From an uncultured Bacilli bacterium (lineage in GTDB: Bacteria > Bacillota_I > Bacilli_A > RF39 > UBA660): a DNA stretch of 12,517 nucleotides. The stretch lies in contig CANPWS010000023.1 of NCBI GenBank assembly GCA_947584955.1, positions 1-12,517 of the forward strand, given 5' to 3'. Under the pieces are notes generated by a model. It was not told where the DNA came from. It was given only the letters and a program-made list of their open reading frames with translations, and did no database searches. Position numbers and translations under genes: made by a program. Shown here in pieces: positions 1-7,122 of this stretch; position 1 is the stretch's first letter; each line of letters starts with the position of its first letter.

Positions 1-793
1 TATGCTTACAGATAAATATAATAAATATGATAATATAATTAATGTTTATTATTTAAATGAAATACTTGAAAATGAAAAAGAAATAGAAATAGATCCAAGA
101 CTTAGTTATTTGATAGAAAAAGCAATAGAGTATTATGATATAACAGAAGGGTATATAAATATAGCCGCAGGAAATTTAATTGATATTTGGAAAGAATATA
201 TTGATAAAAAAGAAGGTGTGCCAGATAAAAATATTTTAGCTAGTGCCAATATAAATATAAAAGATATAAGTTTAAAAGATAATAAATACTTAAAGAAAAA
301 TAACATTAAAATAGATTTAGGAGCATTTGTAAAAGGTTATGTTACCAATATAGTAGGAGAATATTTAGAAAGTTTAAAAGTAGATAAATATTTAATAGAT
401 GCTGGAGGAAATATAAAAGTAGGAAATGCTTATAAAAAAGATAATTATGTAATAGGAATACAAAATCCAGTTAAGACAAATGAAATATTTATAAAATTAA
501 ATGTAAATAATTTATCTATTGTAACAAGTGGTGATTATCAAAGATATTATGAATATGAAGGGAAAAGATATAACCATATAATAAATCCATATACATTAGA
601 GCCAGGTAGTAATTATAGAAGTGTTACTGTAGTTTCAAAAGATTCATTTTTAGCAGATATTTACAGTACTTATTTATTTTTAGTTGACTTAGAAAAAGGT
701 AAGGAAATAGTTAAAGAAAATGATGAAATAGAAGCAATATGGTTTATTGACGAAGATACGATATATAAAAGTGATAATTTTAATTATGAATAA
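1..793 (+). CDS. apbE: FAD:protein FMN transferase (ApbE family), 5'-truncated by window edge
   Basis: ApbE enzymes move FMN from FAD onto a Thr of extracytoplasmic flavoproteins (such as RnfG/NqrC types) using Mg2+. Seen here, numbering from the ATG at base 2: the conserved GAFVKGY (107-113), DAGGN (133-137), SGDYQRYY (176-183), a HIINPYT stretch matching the family's HxxDPxTG region (192-198), and ADIYST (218-223) holding the Asp/Thr metal-ligand region. The visible 263 residues lack the roughly 60-80 N-terminal residues normal for the family (about 330-350 aa), including any signal or lipobox. The Met at base 2 is therefore probably internal and the gene starts upstream. It ends 18 nt before the flippase gene, suggesting co-transcription. 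No flavoprotein substrate gene is in the window. The canonical Asp of HxxDP is Asn195 here, which is unlikely to abolish activity but should be noted. Confidence 0.88.
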   Translation, partial: MLTDKYNKYDNIINVYYLNEILENEKEIEIDPRLSYLIEKAIEYYDITEGYINIAAGNLIDIWKEYIDKKEGVPDKNILASANINIKDISLKDNKYLKKNNIKIDLGAFVKGYVTNIVGEYLESLKVDKYLIDAGGNIKVGNAYKKDNYVIGIQNPVKTNEIFIKLNVNNLSIVTSGDYQRYYEYEGKRYNHIINPYTLEPGSNYRSVTVVSKDSFLADIYSTYLFLVDLEKGKEIVKENDEIEAIWFIDEDTIYKSDNFNYE

Positions 794-811
794 AAATATT
801 AAGGGAGTATT

Positions 812-2332
812 ATGAGAACAAAGAAAATATTCTTAAATATGGTATGTGATATAATACCATATCTTTTAATAGGGGTAATAGGGTTAATAAAAGTAAATTT
901 TTTAATAAAATATATAGGAGATATAGGTAATGGATATTATCAAACAATAAATCAAATAATAACATATGTTTTTTTAGCACAAATAGGTTTTGGAGATGCT
1001 GTAACTTTTACTTTATATAAAGAATTTGCCGAAAATGATAAAAAAGATATAAATAGAATATATAGTGGAAGTAGAAAAATATTTAAAACATTAGGAAAAG
1101 TAATTTTGTCAATTATATTAGTAGTTTCTATTTTATTATATTTATTTTATAGATTTGAAGAAGGATATAAAATATCATCCTTAATATGTTTTATAATTAT
1201 ATCATGTTCTTATTTAATATCTTATTTTGGTGAAGGACAAACATTATTAGCAGTACTTTCTGCAAGTCAAAATAAATATATCTATTCCTTAGTATTTAAT
1301 AGTATAAAAATGCTTTGTGATTTATCAATTATATTAGTAAGTTTTAAATTTTCATCATTAGAAAGTATAGCAATTACAATATTATTATATAAAATATTAG
1401 AAGAGATAGTTTTAAGAATAGTCATGAAGAAAAAATTTCCTTGGTTACATAAAGTAAAAAAAGAAAATATTAAAATGTTTAAAATGACTAAAGATTTAGC
1501 AGGAGTACAAATTTTTAATATAATATTAAATAATGTTGATTCCATATTGATAATAACTTTTTTAGGACCAGTTTTTGTAAGTATATATACATCTTATATG
1601 TATATATGTAGATATTTAAATGAAATATGTTCTAAAGTAGAATCCTCAGTAGTAAGTTCTTTTGGAAATGTTTTTGCAAATAATGAAGAAGAAAAAATAT
1701 ATCCACTATTTAAAGAATTATTAGTATTATTTACAGTAATAGCAATAATAGTATCAATAACATTTAATTTAGGTATAAGAAGCTTTATAAAAGTATGGAT
1801 AGGAAAAGAAAACTATTTACTTTCATATAGTGCAGCATTACTTTTTACAGGATATTTATTTTTATACATAATAAGCTTGCCACTTTTAGCATTAATTAAT
1901 GCTAAAGGATATTTTAAAGAAAATAAAAATCATATTTTTACATGTGCAATAATAAATATTGTTATATCATTACTTTTAGTTAAAAAATATAAATTAAACG
2001 GATTATTAATAGGAACATGTTTAGCTTTTTTAATTAATATTTTATTAAAAATAAAAACAGTTCAAAAAAACATATTTAATAACTCTAAAATAAATATTTA
2101 TAAATCATATACAAAAATAATAATACTAACTTTAATTTTAACATTATTATGTAAAAATTTAGAAGCAAAAATACTTATAATATCAAATTCATTTGTAGAA
2201 ACAATCATATTAATAATAGGAATCTTTATATCATTGACAATGTTAATAATTGGTATATCTACAACCTGTAGCAAATCAGCAAGAAATCTATTAGGAAGAA
2301 TCAAAATAATACTAAAAGCAAAAACAAGTTAA
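812..2332 (+). CDS. Polytopic MOP-superfamily flippase-like protein (MATE/PST/Wzx-type)
   Basis: A 506-residue, strongly hydrophobic protein with about 12-14 predicted membrane segments separated by short Lys-rich loops. The size and layout match the multidrug/oligosaccharidyl-lipid/polysaccharide flippase superfamily. The N-terminal part has the pattern of a first helix, then IGDIGNGYYQ, then an LAQIGFGDAV stretch, typical of Wzx/PST-like transporters. The second half begins at a segment with an LNNVDSILI pattern, often seen at the start of the second bundle of MATE-like proteins. Likely role: moving a lipid-linked sugar or other lipid across the plasma membrane; the substrate cannot be told from sequence. 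The start ATG follows AAGGGAG at 801-807. The gene lies 18 nt after apbE, so it is probably in the same transcript. No glycosyltransferases are adjacent, so a dedicated capsule role is unsupported. An exporter (MATE) role is the main alternative. Confidence 0.75.
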   Translation: MRTKKIFLNMVCDIIPYLLIGVIGLIKVNFLIKYIGDIGNGYYQTINQIITYVFLAQIGFGDAVTFTLYKEFAENDKKDINRIYSGSRKIFKTLGKVILSIILVVSILLYLFYRFEEGYKISSLICFIIISCSYLISYFGEGQTLLAVLSASQNKYIYSLVFNSIKMLCDLSIILVSFKFSSLESIAITILLYKILEEIVLRIVMKKKFPWLHKVKKENIKMFKMTKDLAGVQIFNIILNNVDSILIITFLGPVFVSIYTSYMYICRYLNEICSKVESSVVSSFGNVFANNEEEKIYPLFKELLVLFTVIAIIVSITFNLGIRSFIKVWIGKENYLLSYSAALLFTGYLFLYIISLPLLALINAKGYFKENKNHIFTCAIINIVISLLLVKKYKLNGLLIGTCLAFLINILLKIKTVQKNIFNNSKINIYKSYTKIIILTLILTLLCKNLEAKILIISNSFVETIILIIGIFISLTMLIIGISTTCSKSARNLLGRIKIILKAKTS

Positions 2333-2336
2333 CTAT

Positions 2337-2365
2337 TTGTAAATTAAAGTAAAACGTTATAAAAT
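2337..2365 (+). promoter_or_regulatory. Candidate sigma-A promoter for the M3-like peptidase
   Basis: TTGTAA at 2337-2342, a 17-bp spacer, and TAAAAT at 2360-2365. It lies 31 bp before the GTG start at 2397 in a 64-bp gap that follows the flippase stop. The background is AT-rich, so a chance match is possible. Confidence 0.4.
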
Positions 2366-2396
2366 TTATGTTATGATTATAAACAGGTGGTTTTAA

Positions 2397-3614
2397 GTGA
2401 AAGAAAAATTAGATAATAATTCTGAAGTTGAAAAATTAAAAAATAGTTTAAATTTATATAAAAGTAAATTAGAAAATATATATTTAAGAGCAAATAGCTA
2501 TTCTAAAAAGAAAAAAATAGCTAAAGATTTATATGATTTTATGGATATATATAAAGGTGTATTTGATGAAGAAGCCCCTATTGCTTGGGAAAATGATATA
2601 GAAATTAAAAAAATATATTATGATATTGACAATATAAGTTTATTTAATTTATTTGAAAAAATATATCAAGATAAATATTTATATTCTAAAATGGCAAAAA
2701 ATGTAATAACTTCATTTTATAAAATAAATTATCCATATTATAAAGTAAATCTTCTTTATTCTAAAAATTTATCTAAAATAAGCAAAGACGAATTTTTTGA
2801 ATTAATATATTCTTTTTTAAAAAATTATAATATAGAAGAATATGGCACATTAAAAAACATTTTTAATGATTTAGAGATTTTAATAACAAATTCATTAGAA
2901 AGAGATGAATTTACGGGAGAAACAAAAAATATTTCAGCTTTAAAAAAAATATTTATAATACTTAAAGAAGAAAACGGAATAAATTTAGAAGTATTATCAA
3001 CAGCAATACATGAATTTGGACATTCATATGAGTTTAATTTACAAAATAATGCTAAAGATAACCTTGGAATTGATATGTTTTCATCAGTATATACCGAAGT
3101 ATCATCAACGTTCTTTGAATACTCATTTTTAAATTACTTAGTAGATAATAATATTCATAAAAAAGAAGCTATAATGTGCTTAGATGAATATTACAAAAGC
3201 TTACTTAATAATTTTGCTAATATAGGATATTCTACTAAATTTAAAAATATAAGCTTATCAGTAGATGATAATATAATTGAAGGAGAAGTTAACGATATAA
3301 AAAATCTTCATTATATTCAAAAGATTAAAGAAAAAACAAATTTTTATAGCATAATGGAATTTTATGATATAATATCATTCATAGAAAATTATCTTTATGG
3401 AATAGGTAAGTTATTTAGTATTTATATGTATGAAAATTATCAAAAAGACAAGCAAGAATTTAAAACACATTTTAATAATGCTTTATGTAATTATCCAATA
3501 ATAAATAATATTTCAGCCTTTGAAAAAACTGGGGTAGATGAAAAAAATATTATAAGACCCGAGATACTTAAAAAAAGTCTTAGTAAACAATTAGATAATT
3601 TAAACAGATATTAA
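2397..3614 (+). CDS. M3-like zinc metallopeptidase (oligoendopeptidase F-related), compact form
   Basis: A 405-residue soluble protein without signal peptide or membrane segment. The zinc site is plain: HEFGH at residues 205-209 gives two His ligands and the catalytic Glu206, and TEVSSTFFE (233-241) matches the EVASTFNE motif of PepF-type M3 peptidases, where Glu234 would be the third ligand, 29 residues after the first His. A later LYGIGKLFSIYMYE stretch resembles the C-terminal YxxG helix of the family, and the tail has a TGVDE pattern like the usual Gly-Val-Asp ending. Family members usually have about 560-600 residues, so the N-terminal lobe is shortened while the catalytic lobe is complete. 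Expected role: cytoplasmic cleavage of oligopeptides. The start is GTG, preceded by AGGTGG at 2385-2390. It is transcribed ahead of rpoZ but probably as a separate unit. Confidence 0.78.
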   Translation: MKEKLDNNSEVEKLKNSLNLYKSKLENIYLRANSYSKKKKIAKDLYDFMDIYKGVFDEEAPIAWENDIEIKKIYYDIDNISLFNLFEKIYQDKYLYSKMAKNVITSFYKINYPYYKVNLLYSKNLSKISKDEFFELIYSFLKNYNIEEYGTLKNIFNDLEILITNSLERDEFTGETKNISALKKIFIILKEENGINLEVLSTAIHEFGHSYEFNLQNNAKDNLGIDMFSSVYTEVSSTFFEYSFLNYLVDNNIHKKEAIMCLDEYYKSLLNNFANIGYSTKFKNISLSVDDNIIEGEVNDIKNLHYIQKIKEKTNFYSIMEFYDIISFIENYLYGIGKLFSIYMYENYQKDKQEFKTHFNNALCNYPIINNISAFEKTGVDEKNIIRPEILKKSLSKQLDNLNRY

Positions 3615-3641
3615 AATATGTAAAAGATAATGTAAAGGCTA

Positions 3642-3670
3642 TTGTAATTTTAAAAAAAATGGTATATTCT
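3642..3670 (+). promoter_or_regulatory. Candidate promoter for rpoZ
   Basis: TTGTAA at 3642-3647, a 17-bp spacer and TATTCT at 3665-3670 (an alternative -10, TATATT, at 3663-3668). The predicted transcript start near 3677 lies downstream of the in-frame ATG at 3659, which agrees with translation starting at the GTG at 3695. Confidence 0.35.
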
Positions 3671-3680
3671 AATATCATAG

Positions 3681-3686
3681 GGAGTG
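3681..3686 (+). promoter_or_regulatory. Ribosome-binding site deciding the rpoZ start
   Basis: GGAGTG, 8 nt before the GTG at 3695. No comparable site precedes the in-frame ATG at 3659, where the upstream bases are an A-rich run. The GTG is therefore preferred. Confidence 0.6.
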
Positions 3687-3694
3687 TGATACAA

Positions 3695-3901
3695 GTGATA
3701 TACCCATCTATAGACAAAATACTAAATATTGTTGATTCAAAATATGCATTAGTATATATTGCTGCTTCAAGGAGCAAACAAATGACAAAAACTAATTATT
3801 TCCAAAAGCCAATTAATGAATATAAAAGTAAAAAAAATATTGGTAGAGCACTTGAAGAAATATACGATAATCTAATACATGTGGAGAAAAAAGAAAAATA
3901 A
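3695..3901 (+). CDS. rpoZ: DNA-directed RNA polymerase omega subunit
   Basis: Omega is the small subunit that binds the beta' C-terminal region and helps RNA polymerase assembly. From the GTG start the protein is 68 residues. It opens IYPSIDKILNIVDSKYALV and continues AASRSKQM, KPINEYKSKKNIGRALEEI, matching the family's YPSID...SKYxLV...AAxRARxL...KPxxEYxSxKxVGRALEEI pattern almost throughout. An in-frame ATG at 3659 would add 12 residues but lacks a ribosome-binding site and precedes the conserved YPSID start. In many Firmicutes rpoZ follows gmk in a gmk-rpoZ-coaBC-priA group. Here it stands alone between a peptidase and a PBP gene and is closed by its own terminator. Its product has no direct link to the cell-wall genes that follow. 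Confidence 0.9.
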   Translation: MIYPSIDKILNIVDSKYALVYIAASRSKQMTKTNYFQKPINEYKSKKNIGRALEEIYDNLIHVEKKEK

Positions 3902-3942
3902 AAAAATACTTAGAAATAAAATAAAAACTAAGTATTTTTTTT
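3902..3942 (+). terminator. Rho-independent terminator after rpoZ
   Basis: A perfect 12-bp stem (3902-3913 with 3928-3939: AAAAATACTTAG / CTAAGTATTTTT) with a 14-nt A-rich loop, running into a T tract to 3942. It starts right at the rpoZ stop codon. The stem is AT-rich (3 G/C pairs), so termination may be partial. Confidence 0.7.
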
Positions 3943-4013
3943 AATAATTATAATTTTTAAGTAAATATCATTAAAAAAACAACTTATGAATAAGCTTAAA
4001 TGAGGGGATAATA

Positions 4014-5921
4014 ATGTTTTTTAAAAATATACATAAAAGAGAAAAAATAGTATTATTAGCAGTAATATTTTGCTTTATATTAATAGTATTTAAAGTATTT
4101 TATATACAAGTTATAGATTATAAAAAATTAAATAAACTAGCTAGTAGTCTTTGGAGCAGAAATTTACCAATAGAAGCAGATAGAGGAAGAATATATACTT
4201 CGGATGGAGAAGTAATTGCAGATAATCTTACAACTGTAAGTTTAGTTTTTATTCCCAATCAAGTAAAAGAAAAAGATAAAGTAGCAACAGATATAGCTCA
4301 AATATTAAATGTAGATAAAAAAGTAATAGAAGAACATCTTTATAAATCATCATCAATAGAAAGAGTGCATCCAGAAGGAAGAAGATTATCATATGAAATT
4401 GCAGATAAAATAAATGCCTTAGGGTATGATGGCGTTTACTTAGTTAAAGAAAGTAAAAGATATTATCCTTATAATAATTTAATGAGCCATATTTTAGGAT
4501 TTGTAGGTATTGATAATCAAGGTCTTAGTGGTTTAGAATTACAATATGATACTTATTTAACAGGTTCGTCTGGGGCAATACAATATTTTTCTGATGCCAA
4601 AGGTAATAGATTAGAAAGAAGTGAAGTATATGTTGAACCAGAAGATGGAATGGATATTTATTTAACAATAAATTTTGAAATTCAATCAGCAATAGAAAGA
4701 GAATTAAAAAATGCTATGGACAAATATAACGCCGATGGTGCATGGTCAATTGCTATGGATCCAAATAGTGGTGAAGTACTTGGAATGGCATCATATCCTA
4801 ATTTTGATCCAAATAATTATCAAGATTATAATGTTACAGAAATTAATAGAAACTTAGCAATATGGGCAAGTTATGAACCAGGGTCAACATTTAAAATAAT
4901 GACTTTAGCTACCGCCATTGAAGAAAATAAAGTAGATTTAGAAAAAGATGTTTTTTATGATGGAGGAAGTGTCAATGTTGATGGAGCTAGAATAAAATGC
5001 TGGAAAAGTGGAGGACATGGTGCTCAAACATTTTTAGAAGTAGTACAAAATTCATGCAATCCAGGTTTTGTAGAATTAGGACAAAGAATTGGAAAAGAAA
5101 CATTATTTGAATATATATCCAAATTTGGTTTTGGTAAAAAAACACAAATAGATTTAAATGGAGAAGCAACAGGTATACTATTTAATTTAGATAAAGTAGG
5201 ACCCGTTGAACTGGCTACTACTGCATTTGGTCAAGGAGTAAGTGTAACAGCAATACAGCAAATAACAGCAGTAAGTGCAGTAATAAATGGAGGAACTTTA
5301 TATAAGCCAAAAGTAGTAAAAAGAATAACTGAACATGAAACAGGAGAAATAATAAAAGAATATGATAAAGAAGAAGTAAGAAAAGTTATAAGTGAAAAAA
5401 CAAGTGAAAAAGTTAGATATGCTTTAGAAAGTGTTGTAGCACTTGGCACAGGAAGAAATGCCTATATTGAAAATTATCGTGTAGGAGGAAAGACTGGAAC
5501 TGCTCAAAAAGTAAATAATGGTGTCTATATGACAGGAAATTATATTGTATCATTTATGGGATTTTTACCAGCAGATGACCCGAAAGTTGTAGTATATGTA
5601 GCAATAGATAACCCAAAAGGAATAACCCAGTATGGAGGCACTGTCGCTGCACCAATAGCTAAAAATATTTTAATAGATGCAATAAGTGCTTTAAATATAC
5701 CAATAAGTACAAGTACTATTCCAAAAGAATATCAATGGTATGATACTAAATATTACACTGTACCTAATGTTGTAGGAAAAAGTATAAAAGAAGCTAAACA
5801 AGAACTTAAATCTTTTCAAGTAGAATATACTGGAAGTGGAGATAAAGTTTTATCACAATCACCAAAGGCAGGAAGTAGAATAAGTGAAAATAGTACTATT
5901 AGAATATTATTATCTGATTGA
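4014..5921 (+). CDS. Class B penicillin-binding protein with one PASTA domain (FtsI/PBP2B/SpoVD type)
   Basis: A 635-residue D,D-transpeptidase that crosslinks peptidoglycan, normally partnered with a SEDS polymerase such as the FtsW encoded downstream. Seen in order: a single N-terminal membrane anchor (about 12-33) after a short basic cytoplasmic tail; the class B dimerisation region with the RGRIY motif after the linker; the active-site STFK (Ser291, Lys294), SCN (347-349) and KTGT (493-496) motifs; and one C-terminal PASTA domain (about 582-635, beginning TVPNVVGKS). One PASTA and this length resemble SpoVD; Bacillus PBP2B is longer with two. Order PBP-mraY-ftsW is that of a division (dcw) cluster, so in a non-sporulating organism this would be the division FtsI. 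The start ATG follows GAGGGG (4002-4007). No clear upstream promoter was found. All catalytic motifs are intact. Confidence 0.92.
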   Translation: MFFKNIHKREKIVLLAVIFCFILIVFKVFYIQVIDYKKLNKLASSLWSRNLPIEADRGRIYTSDGEVIADNLTTVSLVFIPNQVKEKDKVATDIAQILNVDKKVIEEHLYKSSSIERVHPEGRRLSYEIADKINALGYDGVYLVKESKRYYPYNNLMSHILGFVGIDNQGLSGLELQYDTYLTGSSGAIQYFSDAKGNRLERSEVYVEPEDGMDIYLTINFEIQSAIERELKNAMDKYNADGAWSIAMDPNSGEVLGMASYPNFDPNNYQDYNVTEINRNLAIWASYEPGSTFKIMTLATAIEENKVDLEKDVFYDGGSVNVDGARIKCWKSGGHGAQTFLEVVQNSCNPGFVELGQRIGKETLFEYISKFGFGKKTQIDLNGEATGILFNLDKVGPVELATTAFGQGVSVTAIQQITAVSAVINGGTLYKPKVVKRITEHETGEIIKEYDKEEVRKVISEKTSEKVRYALESVVALGTGRNAYIENYRVGGKTGTAQKVNNGVYMTGNYIVSFMGFLPADDPKVVVYVAIDNPKGITQYGGTVAAPIAKNILIDAISALNIPISTSTIPKEYQWYDTKYYTVPNVVGKSIKEAKQELKSFQVEYTGSGDKVLSQSPKAGSRISENSTIRILLSD

Positions 5922-5971
5922 CAATAGATTATGTCAAATATAGCTATAAATAAAAATAAACAAGTTATTTA

Positions 5972-5980
5972 TGTTATAAT
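5972..5980 (+). promoter_or_regulatory. Extended -10 promoter candidate for mraY
   Basis: TGTTATAAT, a perfect TGn-TATAAT extended -10, 22 bp before the mraY start. No good -35 lies 16-18 bp upstream. A TTGACA at 5918-5923, overlapping the PBP stop codon, has no convincing -10 partner at normal spacing. If real, it gives mraY some expression independent of the PBP gene. Confidence 0.45.
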
Positions 5981-6002
5981 ATAAAAAAGAGGGAAGTGGA
6001 AT

Positions 6003-6995
6003 ATGCTTACATTAACAAAATCATTATTTGCATTAATGATAGGATTTATTGCATCAACTTTTTTTGGACTTATAATTATTCCTTTTCTAAAAAAAATAAA
6101 ATTAGGTCAAAATATTAATATATATGTTGAAGCTCATAAAAGCAAAGCTGGTACACCTACGATGGGAGGAATAATTTTTATAATACCGACAATTATTACT
6201 ACATTATTTTTACTTTTTACAGGAAAAATATCTTATTCGATGAACTTAGTAATAGTACTTTTTGTTTTTATAAGTTATGGATGTATAGGATTTTTAGATG
6301 ATTATTTAAGTATAAAAAGAAAAACAAATAAAGGATTAACACAAGTACAAAAATTATTTTTGCAATTTATAGTTGCTTTAATATTTTATATATTATATAG
6401 TCAGTTTACAGATGCTGATTCTTATCTTAGAATAAGTCTTCTTAATTTAAATCTTAATTTAAAATGGTTATACGGAGTTTTTATTCTTTTCTTATTAGTA
6501 GGAAGCTCCAATGCTGTTAATTTAACAGATGGATTAGATGGTTTAGCTGGTGGTTTATCAGTAATAGCTTTTTTAGCTTTTGGACTTATTGCTTGGGGTA
6601 GTTGGTGGATTGAAGGATACCAAGAATTAGGTATATTTTGTTTCATTTTAGTAGGATGTGTTTTAGGATTTTTAGTTTTTAATACACACCCTGCCAAAGT
6701 TTTTATGGGAGATACTGGAAGTTTAACATTAGGAGCAACGCTTGCAACAATTGCAATATTAACAGCTCATGAAATATCTCTTGCAGTAATTGGTGGAGTA
6801 TTTGTAATCGAAACACTTAGTGTTATTATTCAAATATCTTCAGTTATAATTTTAAAACGAAGAGTTTTTTTGATGACTCCTATACATCATCACTTTGAAA
6901 GACTAGGTTGGAAAGAACAAGATATAGTTAAATTATTTTGGATAGTAGGACTAATACTTGGACTTCTTGCACTAATTTATGGAGTTTGGTTATAA
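6003..6995 (+). CDS. mraY: Phospho-N-acetylmuramoyl-pentapeptide transferase (MraY)
   Basis: An integral membrane enzyme that transfers phospho-MurNAc-pentapeptide from UDP to undecaprenyl phosphate, making lipid I, the first membrane step of peptidoglycan synthesis. The 330 residues match the family length, with about ten hydrophobic segments. Family motifs are all present: HKSKAGTPTMGG near the N-terminus, the Asp pair D99-D100 in GFLDDYLS, N170-A-V-N-L-T-D-G-L-D-G-L-A-G-G with D176 and D179, VFMGDTGS with D237, and the MraY-specific HHH at 295-297 followed by FERLGWKE. These include the Mg2+/catalytic Asp residues known for MraY. The gene follows the PBP gene by 81 nt, which hold an extended -10, and is closed by a terminator. 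GAGGG and AAGTGGA upstream could both act as ribosome-binding site. In most dcw clusters murD would come next; it does not here. Confidence 0.96.
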   Translation: MLTLTKSLFALMIGFIASTFFGLIIIPFLKKIKLGQNINIYVEAHKSKAGTPTMGGIIFIIPTIITTLFLLFTGKISYSMNLVIVLFVFISYGCIGFLDDYLSIKRKTNKGLTQVQKLFLQFIVALIFYILYSQFTDADSYLRISLLNLNLNLKWLYGVFILFLLVGSSNAVNLTDGLDGLAGGLSVIAFLAFGLIAWGSWWIEGYQELGIFCFILVGCVLGFLVFNTHPAKVFMGDTGSLTLGATLATIAILTAHEISLAVIGGVFVIETLSVIIQISSVIILKRRVFLMTPIHHHFERLGWKEQDIVKLFWIVGLILGLLALIYGVWL

Positions 6996-7001
6996 AAAAT
7001 T

Positions 7002-7045
7002 AAAAGCCGAATAGAAAATATAAATTCTATCTCGGTTTTCTTTTT
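7002..7045 (+). terminator. Rho-independent terminator after mraY
   Basis: A hairpin pairing 7002-7016 with 7025-7039 through AAAA/TTTT, CCGA/TCGG and ATAGAA/TTCTAT, with single-base bulges at G7006 and C7031 and an 8-nt loop, followed by CTTTTT. It lies 6 nt after the mraY stop, so ftsW probably needs its own promoter. Confidence 0.7.
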
Positions 7046-7068
7046 ATATAAAATTTTAGTTTTGTTTC

Positions 7069-7122
7069 TTTCATCTTTTTCATATAATTAATCAGAGTAA
7101 CTAGGTGATGAAAAAGATGAAA
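7069..7122 (+). repeat. 15-bp perfect inverted repeat spanning the ftsW start region
   Basis: Left arm 7069-7083 (TTTCATCTTTTTCAT) is the exact reverse complement of right arm 7108-7122 (ATGAAAAAGATGAAA), separated by 24 nt. The right arm contains the preferred ftsW start codon (7117-7119) and most of the first codons; the loop holds the start of the ribosome-binding site. A TATAAT at 7083-7088, with a weak -35 (TTTTGT, 7060-7065), overlaps the left arm's end. The right arm is also a tandem GATGAAAAA doublet (7107-7124). Confidence 0.6.
7103..7109 (+). promoter_or_regulatory. ftsW: Ribosome-binding site deciding the ftsW start
   Basis: AGGTGAT, complementary to the 3' end of 16S rRNA, 7 nt before the ATG at 7117. 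The in-frame GTG at 7105 and ATG at 7108 lie inside this site and so cannot be served by it. Confidence 0.65.

Noticed and set aside
3659..3694. ATG at 3659 as the rpoZ start
   Set aside because: No ribosome-binding site upstream, a candidate promoter -10 lies inside the extension, and the conserved omega N-terminus begins at the GTG at 3695.
5918..5946. TTGACA overlapping the PBP stop as an mraY promoter
   Set aside because: A perfect -35, but the hexamer 17 bp downstream (TAGCTA) is a poor -10; the extended -10 at 5972-5980 is better.
6422..6697. 91-codon open frame antisense to mraY
   Set aside because: It mirrors conserved MraY codons and has no independent motif.
7105..7116. Upstream in-frame GTG (7105) and ATG (7108) as ftsW starts
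   Set aside because: Both lie inside the AGGTGAT ribosome-binding site that serves the ATG at 7117; starting there would leave no site upstream.
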